From: Rhodonellum sp041748555
GTDB taxonomy: Bacteria > Bacteroidota > Bacteroidia > Cytophagales > Cyclobacteriaceae
Direction of reading: 5' to 3'
Assembly (NCBI GenBank): GCA_041748555.1
Contig: JBGTDA010000048.1
Span: forward strand, 1-64,000
Length of the DNA stretch: 64,000 nt
The position numbers were made by a program, and so were the translations under genes. This document shows, one piece after another, positions 45,571-53,832 of the stretch. Under the pieces are notes generated by a model that was not told where the DNA came from, searched no databases, and saw only the letters and a program-made list of their open reading frames with translations. Numbering within the stretch: position 1 is the first letter of the stretch; every line of letters begins with the position of its first letter.

Positions 45571-45887
45571 GCTTTTTTCACTCTGTTTTTTTTATTTTAA
45601 ATTTCCGGAATTGCTCAGATAATAGATTTTCGGGAAAGCTTCAAACCCTTTTCATTTATTTCAGAATCTCAATGGCAGGAAGTTTGATATTTTTTAGGTG
45701 AAAGGTTTTAAGAAATGGAGTAAATAATATTTAATGCAACTCATTTTCTTAACTATAATAGCTCTTCCAAAACTTTGCAACCAAAGATAAAATATGATCT
45801 TTGGTTATTTCAGATAAGCTGGAGCACGGATTTTCGGATTTTTAATGAATGACCAATTGAAAATTATCTAACCATAAATAAGAAATC
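45571..45887. other. Gene-free leader region upstream of the membrane-anchor/PRC-barrel pair
   Basis: This stretch of 317 bp after the terminator holds no frame that looks coding. Its one clear structure is the perfect inverted repeat at 45779-45806, about 80 bp before the next start codon. I found no TAnnTTTG promoter match. The length suggests a regulated leader or a promoter of another sigma class. Confidence 0.5.
45779..45806. repeat. Perfect 10-bp inverted repeat in the leader of the PRC-barrel operon
   Basis: AACCAAAGAT at 45779-45788 and its exact complement ATCTTTGGTT at 45797-45806 enclose an 8-nt AT-rich loop. There is no long T-run after it, so an operator or leader hairpin is more likely than a terminator. 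Confidence 0.7.
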
Positions 45888-46475
45888 ATGGCAGAAATCA
45901 AAATTGAAAAAAAGAAGCCCGTATGGCCTTGGGTTTTATTGGTCCTAATCGTATTAGGATTGATTATTTACTTCCTTGCCTTCAATGAATCGGAAGAGGA
46001 ATCCACCATAATTCCAACCGACACTGAGGTATCAGAAAGTACCCAGGTAAATCCGGACAATTCCACCGTAAATGATTATGTGGAGTTTATAAATAATGAT
46101 CCGGATCAAATGGGTCTTGATCATGAATATACCAATGAAGCTCTGAGAAAACTGACTGATGCCACTGAGGCAATTGCCAATGAGGTTGACTATGATGTTG
46201 AGGGAGATATACAATCTGTGAGAGATTATGCACAAAAGGTCACACAGGATCCTTTTGAAACCACCCATGCCAACTCCATTAAAAGTGCGGCAGATATACT
46301 TGCGAATGTCCTGCAAAATATACAGCAAGCAGACTATCCGGGTTTGAATAATCAAGCCCAGAATGTGAGGAATGCAGCTTCGGCTATCACACCTGAAGAA
46401 CTAACCCTTGATCAAAAAGAGGCTGTTAAAAATTTCTTTCGGGAAGCTGCGAATCTCCTTGAACAAATGAATTGA
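45888..46475 (+). CDS. Membrane-anchored hypothetical protein with helical exported domain
   Basis: A 195-residue protein. A short basic N-terminus (EIKIEKKKPVWPW) is followed by one transmembrane helix (about residues 14-31), an acidic Ser/Thr-rich linker, and a helical domain from about residue 60 with repeated Ala/Asn-rich helices (LRKLTDATEAIANEV, SAADILANVLQNIQQ, NAASAITPEEL). The C-terminal domain is probably periplasmic. I do not recognise a family. It precedes the PRC-barrel gene by 19 bp, so a joint role at the membrane, perhaps in stress, is a guess. Confidence 0.7.
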   Translation: MAEIKIEKKKPVWPWVLLVLIVLGLIIYFLAFNESEEESTIIPTDTEVSESTQVNPDNSTVNDYVEFINNDPDQMGLDHEYTNEALRKLTDATEAIANEVDYDVEGDIQSVRDYAQKVTQDPFETTHANSIKSAADILANVLQNIQQADYPGLNNQAQNVRNAASAITPEELTLDQKEAVKNFFREAANLLEQMN

Positions 46476-46494
46476 TTAAATAATCCTAAATGTT

Positions 46495-46998
46495 ATGACA
46501 GACGATAAGAAGAATTTATTTTATTTGGACCAACTTTCCGATTACAAAGTTGCCTCAGATTATAGTGATGTCAGAGGTTGGAAAGTATTGGATGTAGATA
46601 GAAAACCCGTTGGAAAAGTAGACGGGTTACTTGTGAATAAAAAAGATGAACGTGTGGTTTATCTGGATGTTGAGGTGGATAAAGCCATAATAGAAGATGG
46701 TCACGAGCCCTTTGAAACATCTGACAAAAAAGGTACTCATGAGTATCTTAACGAGGATGGCGAGAACCATCTCATTATTCCGATCGGTTTGGTGGATTTG
46801 GACGAAAGCAATAAAAAGGTGCTTACGGATGAAATCAGTTATGATACTTTCAGGAAAACAAAAAGGTATCGTAAAGGATCGAATATAAACCGGGATTATG
46901 AAGTAATGGTTTACAAAAGCTACCTTCCGGCAGAGACCGAAGACGAAAATGCATTTCGGGATGAAAGTTTTTACAAAAAGAAGGGATTCAACAGATGA
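46495..46998 (+). CDS. PRC-barrel domain-containing protein
   Basis: A 167-residue soluble, strongly charged protein. Residues about 12-110 form a PRC-barrel: DVRGWKVLDVDRKPVGKVDGLLVNKKDERVVYLDVEV resembles the beta-barrel of photosynthetic reaction-centre H subunits and RimM. Such stand-alone proteins are frequent near stress genes in Bacteroidota and have no defined function. A C-terminal tail of about 50 residues is rich in Tyr, Lys and Arg. It is the second gene of a pair with the membrane-anchored protein and is followed by hairpins. Confidence 0.85.
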   Translation: MTDDKKNLFYLDQLSDYKVASDYSDVRGWKVLDVDRKPVGKVDGLLVNKKDERVVYLDVEVDKAIIEDGHEPFETSDKKGTHEYLNEDGENHLIIPIGLVDLDESNKKVLTDEISYDTFRKTKRYRKGSNINRDYEVMVYKSYLPAETEDENAFRDESFYKKKGFNR

Positions 46999-47017
46999 TC
47001 AAACATTAGATGATGCC

Positions 47018-47040
47018 TACCATTTTACAAATGGTAATCT
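47018..47040 (+). terminator. Possible AT-rich terminator hairpin
   Basis: TACCATTT pairs with AAATGGTA around a TAC loop, followed by ATCTTTT. It sits 20 bp after the PRC-barrel stop. The stem is AT-rich, so termination may be incomplete. Confidence 0.5.
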
Positions 47041-47067
47041 TTTAAAAAATCAATAACAAAATGATAT

Positions 47068-47098
47068 AGCCGGACCTTTAATGGGTTCGGCTTTATCT
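47068..47098 (+). terminator. Second terminator after the PRC-barrel gene
   Basis: A 10-bp stem, AGCCGGACCT with GGGTTCGGCT (two G-U type pairs), has a 5-nt loop and is followed by TTATCTTT. With the hairpin at 47018 it would give tandem termination. Confidence 0.65.
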
Positions 47099-47232
47099 TT
47101 GATGATGTTTATCTTTTTTACAAGCTTAAACTTGCTGACCATTTCCTTCTTTTTCTTGAAAAACCAAATTAAGAGATACAAAAAAAGCCGTTGCAGTTTT
47201 CAATACATAGAAAAGGAATAAGAGAGTTTGTT

Positions 47233-47973
47233 TTAGTTCCAAATCTTCCAGGCGGCTTCTGCCTGTAGATATAGCATTTCCAAACCGTTTTTCACTACGG
47301 CACCCCGGGCTTCCAGGGATTGCATCAAAAACGTTTTTTCCGGATTATATACCAGATCATACACTTTGTGGTTATTTGTAATCTGAGAAGGATCTATCTC
47401 GGGCATTTCTTCTGAATTGGGATATGTTCCCAAAGGCGTAGTATTGATAATCAGCCGATAATATTCTAAAATTCCTTTTTGGTCATTCAGATCCCGGTAG
47501 GTAACCGTCTGACGCTGCTGTGAGGGAGATCTGGAGACCATTAAAAATTCAATGTTAAGATCACTGAGTGCCTGAACAACCGCTTTTGAAGCACCGCCTG
47601 TTCCCAAAACAAGGGCCTTTGGACGGTCTTGCCCCAACCATTTTTCCAAGGATTCCTTGAATCCGAAATAATCGGTATTGAAGCCCTTTAAGTTTCCGTT
47701 TCGGATCTGAATACAGTTTACGGCACCGATCAACTCACATACCGGATCCAGGTTGTCCAAAAAAGGTAGTACTTTTTCTTTGTATGGAATAGTTATATTG
47801 AGTCCTTCCAATTCAGGGTTTTGATCCAAAACTGATTTGATTTCTGAAATATCATCAATTTCATACAAGTCATACCGGCAACCGGAAAGACCCTCTTTTT
47901 CGAATTTTTCAGAAAAGTACTTCTTAGAAAAAGAGTGACTGAGCCGATAGCCTATCAATCCGAATTTTCTCAT
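47233..47973 (-). CDS. aroE: Shikimate dehydrogenase
   Basis: AroE reduces 3-dehydroshikimate to shikimate with NADPH in aromatic amino acid synthesis. Shikimate-binding residues lie in GYRLSHSFSKKYF, the catalytic Lys in NITIPYKEK and Asp in FNTDYFGF. The NADP-binding motif is LGTGGASKAV near residue 123, and NTTPLGTYP is also typical. At 246 residues it is short but normal for Bacteroidota. Its start overlaps the stop of the DUF368 gene by 4 bp, implying coupling. Confidence 0.95.
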   Translation of the reverse strand: MRKFGLIGYRLSHSFSKKYFSEKFEKEGLSGCRYDLYEIDDISEIKSVLDQNPELEGLNITIPYKEKVLPFLDNLDPVCELIGAVNCIQIRNGNLKGFNTDYFGFKESLEKWLGQDRPKALVLGTGGASKAVVQALSDLNIEFLMVSRSPSQQRQTVTYRDLNDQKGILEYYRLIINTTPLGTYPNSEEMPEIDPSQITNNHKVYDLVYNPEKTFLMQSLEARGAVVKNGLEMLYLQAEAAWKIWN

Positions 47974-48905
47974 TTTCTACTTAAATAAGAGGCCATTCTT
48001 TCTATGCCCAGAACCAAAATAATCCCGAATGAAAACGACAGGACTGCAGTAAGTATCATCGGATCTTCTCCCATCACTTCCTGATAATGGTGGGGAAGAA
48101 TATTTTCTGTCAAAAAGGGTTTTTGAATCCCATGTGAGTTCATCCGGTATGAAATCACTTCTTTCCAAGGCCAGATTTTATTGATGGATCCGAGCATAAA
48201 TCCCGATAACAGGGCAATGGTGACTGCATGGTATTTTTTCAATAACCAAGAAATCAGCCGGCTGAAGGTCAGTATACCGACTACACATCCACTGGCAAAA
48301 AGACCGAGTACCAAGATGTTTTTTTCAGTAACCGCTTCCAGGATGCGTTCATATTGTCCCATAATCAACAAGAGAAAGCTCCCGGAAATGCCGGGAAGGA
48401 TCATTGCGCAAATTGCAATCGCTCCGGCCACAAAAGTAAACCATAAACTGTTAGGGGAGCTCATCGGTGGCAAACCTGTAATGATATAGGCCAATATAAC
48501 ACCTAAAATCAAAGCCAGTATTACACCTAGAAACCAGTTTTTGATATCTCTGAGGATAATGATGGCTGAAACGATGATCAATCCGCAAAAGAAAGACCAG
48601 ATCGGAATAGGATGATTCTCGATAAGGTAGGTGATCAGATTGGATAGTGTAAAAATGCTGGTTAATATCCCAACCAACAATGTCAACAGGAAGCTGCCGT
48701 TCACATGTTTCCAAAAGGATTTCCATTTGAATTGAAAAAGAAGCGTTAATGCTTCTTTGTCTATGGATTTGATGCTATCGAGAAGTTTTTCGTAAATCCC
48801 CGTGATCAGGGCAATGGAACCACCCGACACCCCGGGAACAATATCCGCCGCACCCATGGACATACCTTTGAGGTAGGTCAAAATATAATCTTTTGGTCTG
48901 TTCAT
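47970..48905 (-). CDS. popT: DUF368 polytopic membrane protein, PopT-type undecaprenyl phosphate translocase
   Basis: A 311-residue membrane protein with about eight to nine hydrophobic segments. The family motif KGMSMGAADIVPGVSGGSIA lies near residues 14-33, and a second, related half-motif ICAMILPGISGSFLLLIMG near residue 160 suggests an internal duplication. DUF368 proteins have been shown in other bacteria to recycle the lipid carrier undecaprenyl phosphate across the membrane. Here that is transferred by family. Coupled to aroE downstream by a 4-bp overlap. Confidence 0.85.
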   Translation of the reverse strand: MNRPKDYILTYLKGMSMGAADIVPGVSGGSIALITGIYEKLLDSIKSIDKEALTLLFQFKWKSFWKHVNGSFLLTLLVGILTSIFTLSNLITYLIENHPIPIWSFFCGLIIVSAIIILRDIKNWFLGVILALILGVILAYIITGLPPMSSPNSLWFTFVAGAIAICAMILPGISGSFLLLIMGQYERILEAVTEKNILVLGLFASGCVVGILTFSRLISWLLKKYHAVTIALLSGFMLGSINKIWPWKEVISYRMNSHGIQKPFLTENILPHHYQEVMGEDPMILTAVLSFSFGIILVLGIERMASYLSRK

Positions 48906-48956
48906 TGGAAAAATAAATTACTGGATTCAATTTGAAGAAAAAGATCAGGGAAAATT

Positions 48957-49727
48957 TTAAAGATTAAGGTCTCCTATAAAGTGGTCAAATGTATCTCCTC
49001 TCAAGCCCAAGCGAATGGTTTCCAGTGGAATTGATTCATTTGGAGCTATGTTTCCGAGATTGACATTAGCACCCAAAAGTTTGACAAACCAGACCTGCTG
49101 CTCTTTTTGAGGGGCTTCCCAGATAATTTTTTCTTCCGGGATTTTGGTCAGGATTTCCTCCACCAATCCTTGGCGGACTTCTCCTGAATCTCTAAACAGT
49201 CCCACAGTTCCACCCTCTCGTGCTTCACCGATTACTTTCCAGGAACCGGCATCAAGTTCGGCTTGCATCTGTTCAATCCATTTATAGGGAGGAATGATTT
49301 TGGCGGCATCTTTGGAACCTACCTCCGAAAGCACGGTAACGTCTTGGGAAAGCGTCTTGATAAACTGACATTTTTTAGCGTGTGGAAGTGTAATGGATCC
49401 GTCTGAAACTTCTACATAATGCAGGTCAAGTTTTTCCAAAACCCTTCTATAATCTTCAAACTGATCCCTAATAATAAAAGCTTCGAAAAGTGTGCCTCCC
49501 AGATAGACAGGAATTCCCGCATCCTGATAAATATCGATTTTCTTTTCCAGATGTTTGGTCAGATAGGAAGTCGCCCACCCTAGTTTTACAATATCTACGT
49601 AATCACTGTTGGCACTTACAAAATCTTCTACTTCCCGGATACTTAGGCCTTTGTCCATAACCATGGTGAGGCCTGATGAACGCGGTTTTTCCGTACGCAC
49701 AGGAAGATTCTTGAGTACGTAATTCAT
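48957..49727 (-). CDS. Phosphosulfolactate synthase (ComA-like)
   Basis: The 256-residue TIM-barrel protein matches ComA, which adds sulfite to phosphoenolpyruvate to give phosphosulfolactate, the first step of coenzyme M synthesis in methanogens. Motifs include RSSGLTMVMDKGLS, VDIVKLGWATSYL, GGTLFEAF, EVSDGSITLP, VLSEVGSKD, AREGGTVGLF and GANVNLGNI. Bacteroidota do not make coenzyme M, so sulfolactate production or a link to sulfonolipids is possible but unproven. Neighbours (DUF368, TPR protein) give no pathway clue. Confidence 0.9.
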   Translation of the reverse strand: MNYVLKNLPVRTEKPRSSGLTMVMDKGLSIREVEDFVSANSDYVDIVKLGWATSYLTKHLEKKIDIYQDAGIPVYLGGTLFEAFIIRDQFEDYRRVLEKLDLHYVEVSDGSITLPHAKKCQFIKTLSQDVTVLSEVGSKDAAKIIPPYKWIEQMQAELDAGSWKVIGEAREGGTVGLFRDSGEVRQGLVEEILTKIPEEKIIWEAPQKEQQVWFVKLLGANVNLGNIAPNESIPLETIRLGLRGDTFDHFIGDLNL

Positions 49728-49758
49728 TATTTACATTTATCGGTTTGTGGTTGCAAAA

Positions 49759-51174
49759 TTATTCGGGGTTGGAACCGTCTTTAAATTGGGCGATAATTTT
49801 GAAAATTGCCTTTTGATGTTTTATCTCAGGCATCAATTCATACAATAGGGTATGTTTTTCGAAGTCCAAAGTTAATGCATTTTCCAAATAAGTAAAGGCT
49901 TCTTTGTATTTGCCTGATTTGACTAAAAATACGACAAGGCGATAATAGAGTTCTGCTTCTTCGGCAAGTTCTTCTATTCCTTCCTTTAGCACATCAACAG
50001 CTTCCTCAAATCTATTTTGATCAAAATAAATGATTGAAAGATTTACATAAGTTTCTAAAATACCGGGTTCAAGATTAATAGCTTCTTCATAGGCTTCGGC
50101 ACTTGCATGAAGGTTTCCCAGATTGTATTCCGCATCTGCCAGTCCTACCCAATAATTTGCATATTCATTGGAAAGTTTAATGGCTTTTTTGAAATAATGG
50201 ATGGCTTCAAAAAATTTTTCTTTCTTCAGCATACACATTCCCAATCCGAACCAGGCATCCTCATACTCAGGATCGAGTTTAGCTGATTTTTTAAAATATT
50301 TGAAGGCAAGATCGATTTGTTCCAGTTTCTCATATGCCGCAGCCATATAGCAACAGTTTTCGGCATTTGCTCCTTCGCAGTTGATGGTATTCTGATATGC
50401 TTCCAGCGCCAGATCAAATTGCTGGGTATTCATATAAGCGTTGCCTAAATTGAAATAAGCAGAAGCAAAAGCATCATCAATGATCAAGGCATAATCATAG
50501 GCATGAATGGCCTCCTCAAACCTCCCTAACCTGTTATATACCACCCCGAGGTTATACCAAGCACCTGCACTATAGGGATCCTGATCAATGAATTCTTGGT
50601 AAAACTGAAGAATTTCGTCAAATGAGCCTTCCTCCTCCGTAATCATGGCAAGTTGGAAAAGCGCGTCCTCATGATTGATTTTTTTCTTGACGCATTCCTT
50701 GTAATAATGGACAGCTTTTTCAGTATTGTTTTCTGCTCTGTAGAAATTTCCAAGAGAATAATACACTTCAGCTACATCTTCGGCAAGCGGAAGAAAATCT
50801 TCCAGAATCGCAATGGCTTCTTTTATGTTTCCGGCCAACAACAAGGCGTTTGATAAAGCAAGTATGATATCCTCATTGTTCGGAGAAAGGTTATTGATGT
50901 TTTCAAGTATCTCCAAACCTTCATCCAATTCATCATTGAAGATCAGACATTGGGCTTTCAGTAATTTGATTTCTATGCTGTAGGGAAATTTTTCCAGAGC
51001 ATGATCACTGGCTTTTAAAGCCTTCAAAAATTTTTGCTGATCAAAGTAGAACCGGATAATTTCTTCTAATTCCTCTTCTTCGAAATAAAGGTCAAGATTG
51101 GATTTAAGTGAGTTTTCAAAGCGCTCTACTAATTCCTTATCATTTTCCCAGTCGTTTTCAAAATCTCCGGTCAT
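49759..51174 (-). CDS. TPR repeat protein
   Basis: A 471-residue, strongly acidic cytoplasmic protein made almost wholly of tetratricopeptide repeats, about ten to twelve of 34 residues. Repeat consensus is clear in AWYNLGVVYNRLGRFEEAIHAYDYALIID, then AYFNLGNAYMNTQQFDLALEAYQ and AWFGLGMCMLKKEKFFEAIHYFKKAIKL. No signal peptide or catalytic domain is present, so it is presumably a scaffold. It lies 31 bp upstream of the phosphosulfolactate synthase gene on the same strand. Partner unknown. Confidence 0.9.
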   Translation of the reverse strand: MTGDFENDWENDKELVERFENSLKSNLDLYFEEEELEEIIRFYFDQQKFLKALKASDHALEKFPYSIEIKLLKAQCLIFNDELDEGLEILENINNLSPNNEDIILALSNALLLAGNIKEAIAILEDFLPLAEDVAEVYYSLGNFYRAENNTEKAVHYYKECVKKKINHEDALFQLAMITEEEGSFDEILQFYQEFIDQDPYSAGAWYNLGVVYNRLGRFEEAIHAYDYALIIDDAFASAYFNLGNAYMNTQQFDLALEAYQNTINCEGANAENCCYMAAAYEKLEQIDLAFKYFKKSAKLDPEYEDAWFGLGMCMLKKEKFFEAIHYFKKAIKLSNEYANYWVGLADAEYNLGNLHASAEAYEEAINLEPGILETYVNLSIIYFDQNRFEEAVDVLKEGIEELAEEAELYYRLVVFLVKSGKYKEAFTYLENALTLDFEKHTLLYELMPEIKHQKAIFKIIAQFKDGSNPE

Positions 51175-51325
51175 CGGTTTTCATTTAAATTCTATCATAA
51201 GATACCAATTATAATGGTGTCTCAAAATCAATATTTGATTAATTTAGATAAATTAACAAGGTAAAGATCCTTGCTTCAGATTGTCCAATTTTACAAGAAA
51301 ATTAGATTGGATATCCAACGATCCG

Positions 51326-52294
51326 TTACTTGGTTTCGTTCGATTTTGCCCACTCAAAAGTTTCTTCCAATGTTCTAAAATGGAATTTTAGGAGATTTTT
51401 TATTTTACTGTTATCCATCGAAACCTTCCCCTGGGCCAGTCGGGCTGTCTGGGGGTTGAGGAGGGTTTTTGTAAGCCTCAGCCTTTTGCCTATCCATAAG
51501 AAACTCAGGATAAGTCTCATCATGCGGGAATTGACCTTGACCTTGGGAGCTTTTTTGCCGAACACCAAGGCCATTTTTTGAAAAAATTCCTTGTATGAAA
51601 TGCATTCACTGTTTAAAATAAACCTGTTTCCCCAAACACCTTTTTGGTAAAGCAGGTAAACTTGTTCGGCAGCATCCCTTACATCCAGATAATTGATGTT
51701 GCCTTTTGGATAAAATCTATTTTCGGTCAGTACATGATCATAAATCTCTGTACTGCTTCTTTGATCGGATATTTTCCCTAAAATTACTGAAGGAAGTAAA
51801 ACCATGACTTCCAAGCCCTCCTGTGCTGCCCGCCACACCTCAAGTTCACCGAGATATTTGGATATGGCGTAGGGAGTATGCTGCTTGGACGTGGCCCATT
51901 TATGATTCTCATCGAGAACCGTATCACCTGGACTTCTTCCCAATGCTGATACAGAGCTGATGTGGATTATTTTTTTTACACCGTTTTCCAGCATGGCGTT
52001 GACAAGCATGGCGGTTCCGTTTACATTGATTTTCATTAAACTGTCATTGTCGGCAGGGTCAAAAGATATTAAGCCCGCAGCATGAATGACAAGATCTTTA
52101 TCCTCAAGAGCCGCTTCCAAAGATTCGAAGTCATTAATATCACCATTGTACCACTGGATTTGATGAGTTAAATCACCTAGGAGACGGAGATCGCTTTCCT
52201 TTCTCTTCAACCCATAAATTTCTTCATGTGGAATGAATCGCCGGGCAATATAACTGCCCAACAGCCCTGTTATACCCGTGATGAGAATTTTCAT
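51326..52294 (-). CDS. NAD-dependent epimerase/dehydratase (extended SDR)
   Basis: A 322-residue extended SDR. The cofactor motif is TGITGLLGSYIAR at residues 6-18, the active site is SSV near 113 with Y142 and K146 in TPYAISKYLGE, and HAAGLISFDPADND resembles dihydroflavonol-reductase-like and 3-beta-HSD-like members. Substrate unknown; it may modify a nucleotide sugar or a ketone. Its start overlaps the CpsB-like gene by 4 bp, so it belongs to a three-gene coupled operon with rfbC. Confidence 0.9.
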   Translation of the reverse strand: MKILITGITGLLGSYIARRFIPHEEIYGLKRKESDLRLLGDLTHQIQWYNGDINDFESLEAALEDKDLVIHAAGLISFDPADNDSLMKINVNGTAMLVNAMLENGVKKIIHISSVSALGRSPGDTVLDENHKWATSKQHTPYAISKYLGELEVWRAAQEGLEVMVLLPSVILGKISDQRSSTEIYDHVLTENRFYPKGNINYLDVRDAAEQVYLLYQKGVWGNRFILNSECISYKEFFQKMALVFGKKAPKVKVNSRMMRLILSFLWIGKRLRLTKTLLNPQTARLAQGKVSMDNSKIKNLLKFHFRTLEETFEWAKSNETK

Positions 52295-53043
52295 AATCTC
52301 CTGTTCAGCAATTCCAGGTCCTGAAGCTTTTCAAAATATTTGGATTTGGGCAATGTTTCCAGTGCATCCAGATACCGCTCGTTGTGACAGTCCGTTCCCA
52401 AAAACTTTACTTTTTTCTCATCTACCAACATCTCAGCAAATGTTTTGATCTGCTTGGAGTAAAAACCGGTCAGAGATAACAGATTAATCTGAAAATAGAT
52501 ATCCCTGTCCATCAAATCACCCAGTAAGTTTTTATCCTGGATTAAGTATTGGTAGCGCTCGGGATGAGCAAGAATAGGTTTATATCCCTGCATCTCCATA
52601 GTAAAAAGTATTTCCAACATCATTTGAGGCTTGCTTATAAAACCTGTCTCCACCAAAACGAGGTTTTCTGACACTGTAAGCAGCTTATTGCCATTTTGGA
52701 CTTTTTCCAAGAATATCTCATCGATATAATATTCTGCGGCAGCTTGGACTTCGATATCAATACCTTCTCTAAGCAAGGTGTATTTAAGCTCCTTTAAACC
52801 TGTTTCGATGATTTCCGGGGTGTTTTTATAAAACTCCGACATGATATGTGGAGTGGTTACTATTTTACGCAGACCAAAATCCTTTAATCTTTTAATCAAC
52901 TCGACTGATTCTTCCAACGCTTTGGAACCGTCATCTATACCCGGAATGAGGTGGGAATGCATATCTACCTCAAGCCAACTTAAATCCAATTTTTGCGGTA
53001 TTTCAGTTTTTGTTTTTTTAAAAAAATCAAATAACGACATCAT
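52291..53043 (-). CDS. CpsB/YwqE-like PHP-domain tyrosine-protein phosphatase
   Basis: A 250-residue PHP-fold metallo-phosphatase. Metal ligands are visible in DMHSHLIPGIDDG (D27, H29, H31), TTPHIMSEFY, AHPERY and GTDCHNERY. In Gram-positive bacteria CpsB and YwqE dephosphorylate the tyrosine kinase that controls capsule export, and Bacteroidota carry homologues in polysaccharide loci. No BY-kinase is seen in the window. Both ends overlap neighbours by 4 bp, so translation is coupled to rfbC and the epimerase. Confidence 0.92.
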   Translation of the reverse strand: MMSLFDFFKKTKTEIPQKLDLSWLEVDMHSHLIPGIDDGSKALEESVELIKRLKDFGLRKIVTTPHIMSEFYKNTPEIIETGLKELKYTLLREGIDIEVQAAAEYYIDEIFLEKVQNGNKLLTVSENLVLVETGFISKPQMMLEILFTMEMQGYKPILAHPERYQYLIQDKNLLGDLMDRDIYFQINLLSLTGFYSKQIKTFAEMLVDEKKVKFLGTDCHNERYLDALETLPKSKYFEKLQDLELLNRRL

Positions 53044-53591
53044 ATTCCTCTCTCACTTTTCTCGGTAAATTCCTTCAGACTGGGCCATTGTTGATCCTTT
53101 TCTGAAAGAATCGGATCGGAAACCATCCAGTCAATGGCTATTTCAGGATCGTTCCAAAGAATTCCACCTTCACAATCCCGATTGTAATAATTAGAGCACA
53201 TATAACAAAAGACCGCATCTTCAAGAACAGAAAAACCATGGGCGAACCCTTCAGGAACAAACAACAGATTATGTTCTTTTGTGTTCAGTTTTTTGGAAAA
53301 GCTTTGGCCGTAAGTGGGAGAATTGCTCCGAAGGTCCACTACAACATCCAAAACCACCCCTTGCACAACTCTCGCCAATTTGGCTTGGCCAAAAGGAGCT
53401 TTCTGGAAGTGCAGTCCCCGGACTGTGCCTTTCTGTGAAAAAGATTGATTTTGTTGTACCCAAAGGGTATTTATGCCGTTTTTTTCAAGAACATCCTTTC
53501 TGTAGGATTCAAAAAAATAACCTCTTTCATCTTCATAAACTTTCGGATATATTTCTAAAAGCCCTTCTATTGGCGTTTTTATAATATTCAT
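53040..53591 (-). CDS. rfbC: dTDP-4-dehydrorhamnose 3,5-epimerase
   Basis: RfbC epimerises dTDP-4-keto-6-deoxyglucose at C3 and C5 for dTDP-L-rhamnose synthesis. The 183-residue cupin has DERGYFFESYRKD, the catalytic-base His61 in VRGLHFQ, VVDLRSNSPTYGQ, FVPEGFAHGF and the Tyr in CSNYYNRDCEGGILWNDP. rfbA, rfbB and rfbD are not in the window and must be elsewhere if the pathway is complete. It heads the coupled trio of envelope-glycan genes. Confidence 0.96.
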   Translation of the reverse strand: MNIIKTPIEGLLEIYPKVYEDERGYFFESYRKDVLEKNGINTLWVQQNQSFSQKGTVRGLHFQKAPFGQAKLARVVQGVVLDVVVDLRSNSPTYGQSFSKKLNTKEHNLLFVPEGFAHGFSVLEDAVFCYMCSNYYNRDCEGGILWNDPEIAIDWMVSDPILSEKDQQWPSLKEFTEKSERGI

Positions 53592-53832
53592 GATAATTTT
53601 TTCGGTTTATTGATGCGATACAATTGTGATTAACATCAATTATTCTGATCATATACCCGCTTGCGCTAAATAAGGTTTAATAAAGATAAGTAGACAGAAT
53701 ATTAAAATTTTGTATAAGATCAGTATTGCAAATATAACAGCTTTTAGGAACTGGATCGTAAATTTGGCAAAGTTTCATTATTGGAACTTTACATAAAACA
53801 GAACCCTTTTAAAATAAATACGAGATTACTTT

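Noticed and set aside
51326..53591. Full O-antigen or capsule locus
   Set aside because: Only three genes are present; no glycosyltransferase, flippase, polymerase or export genes are in the window.
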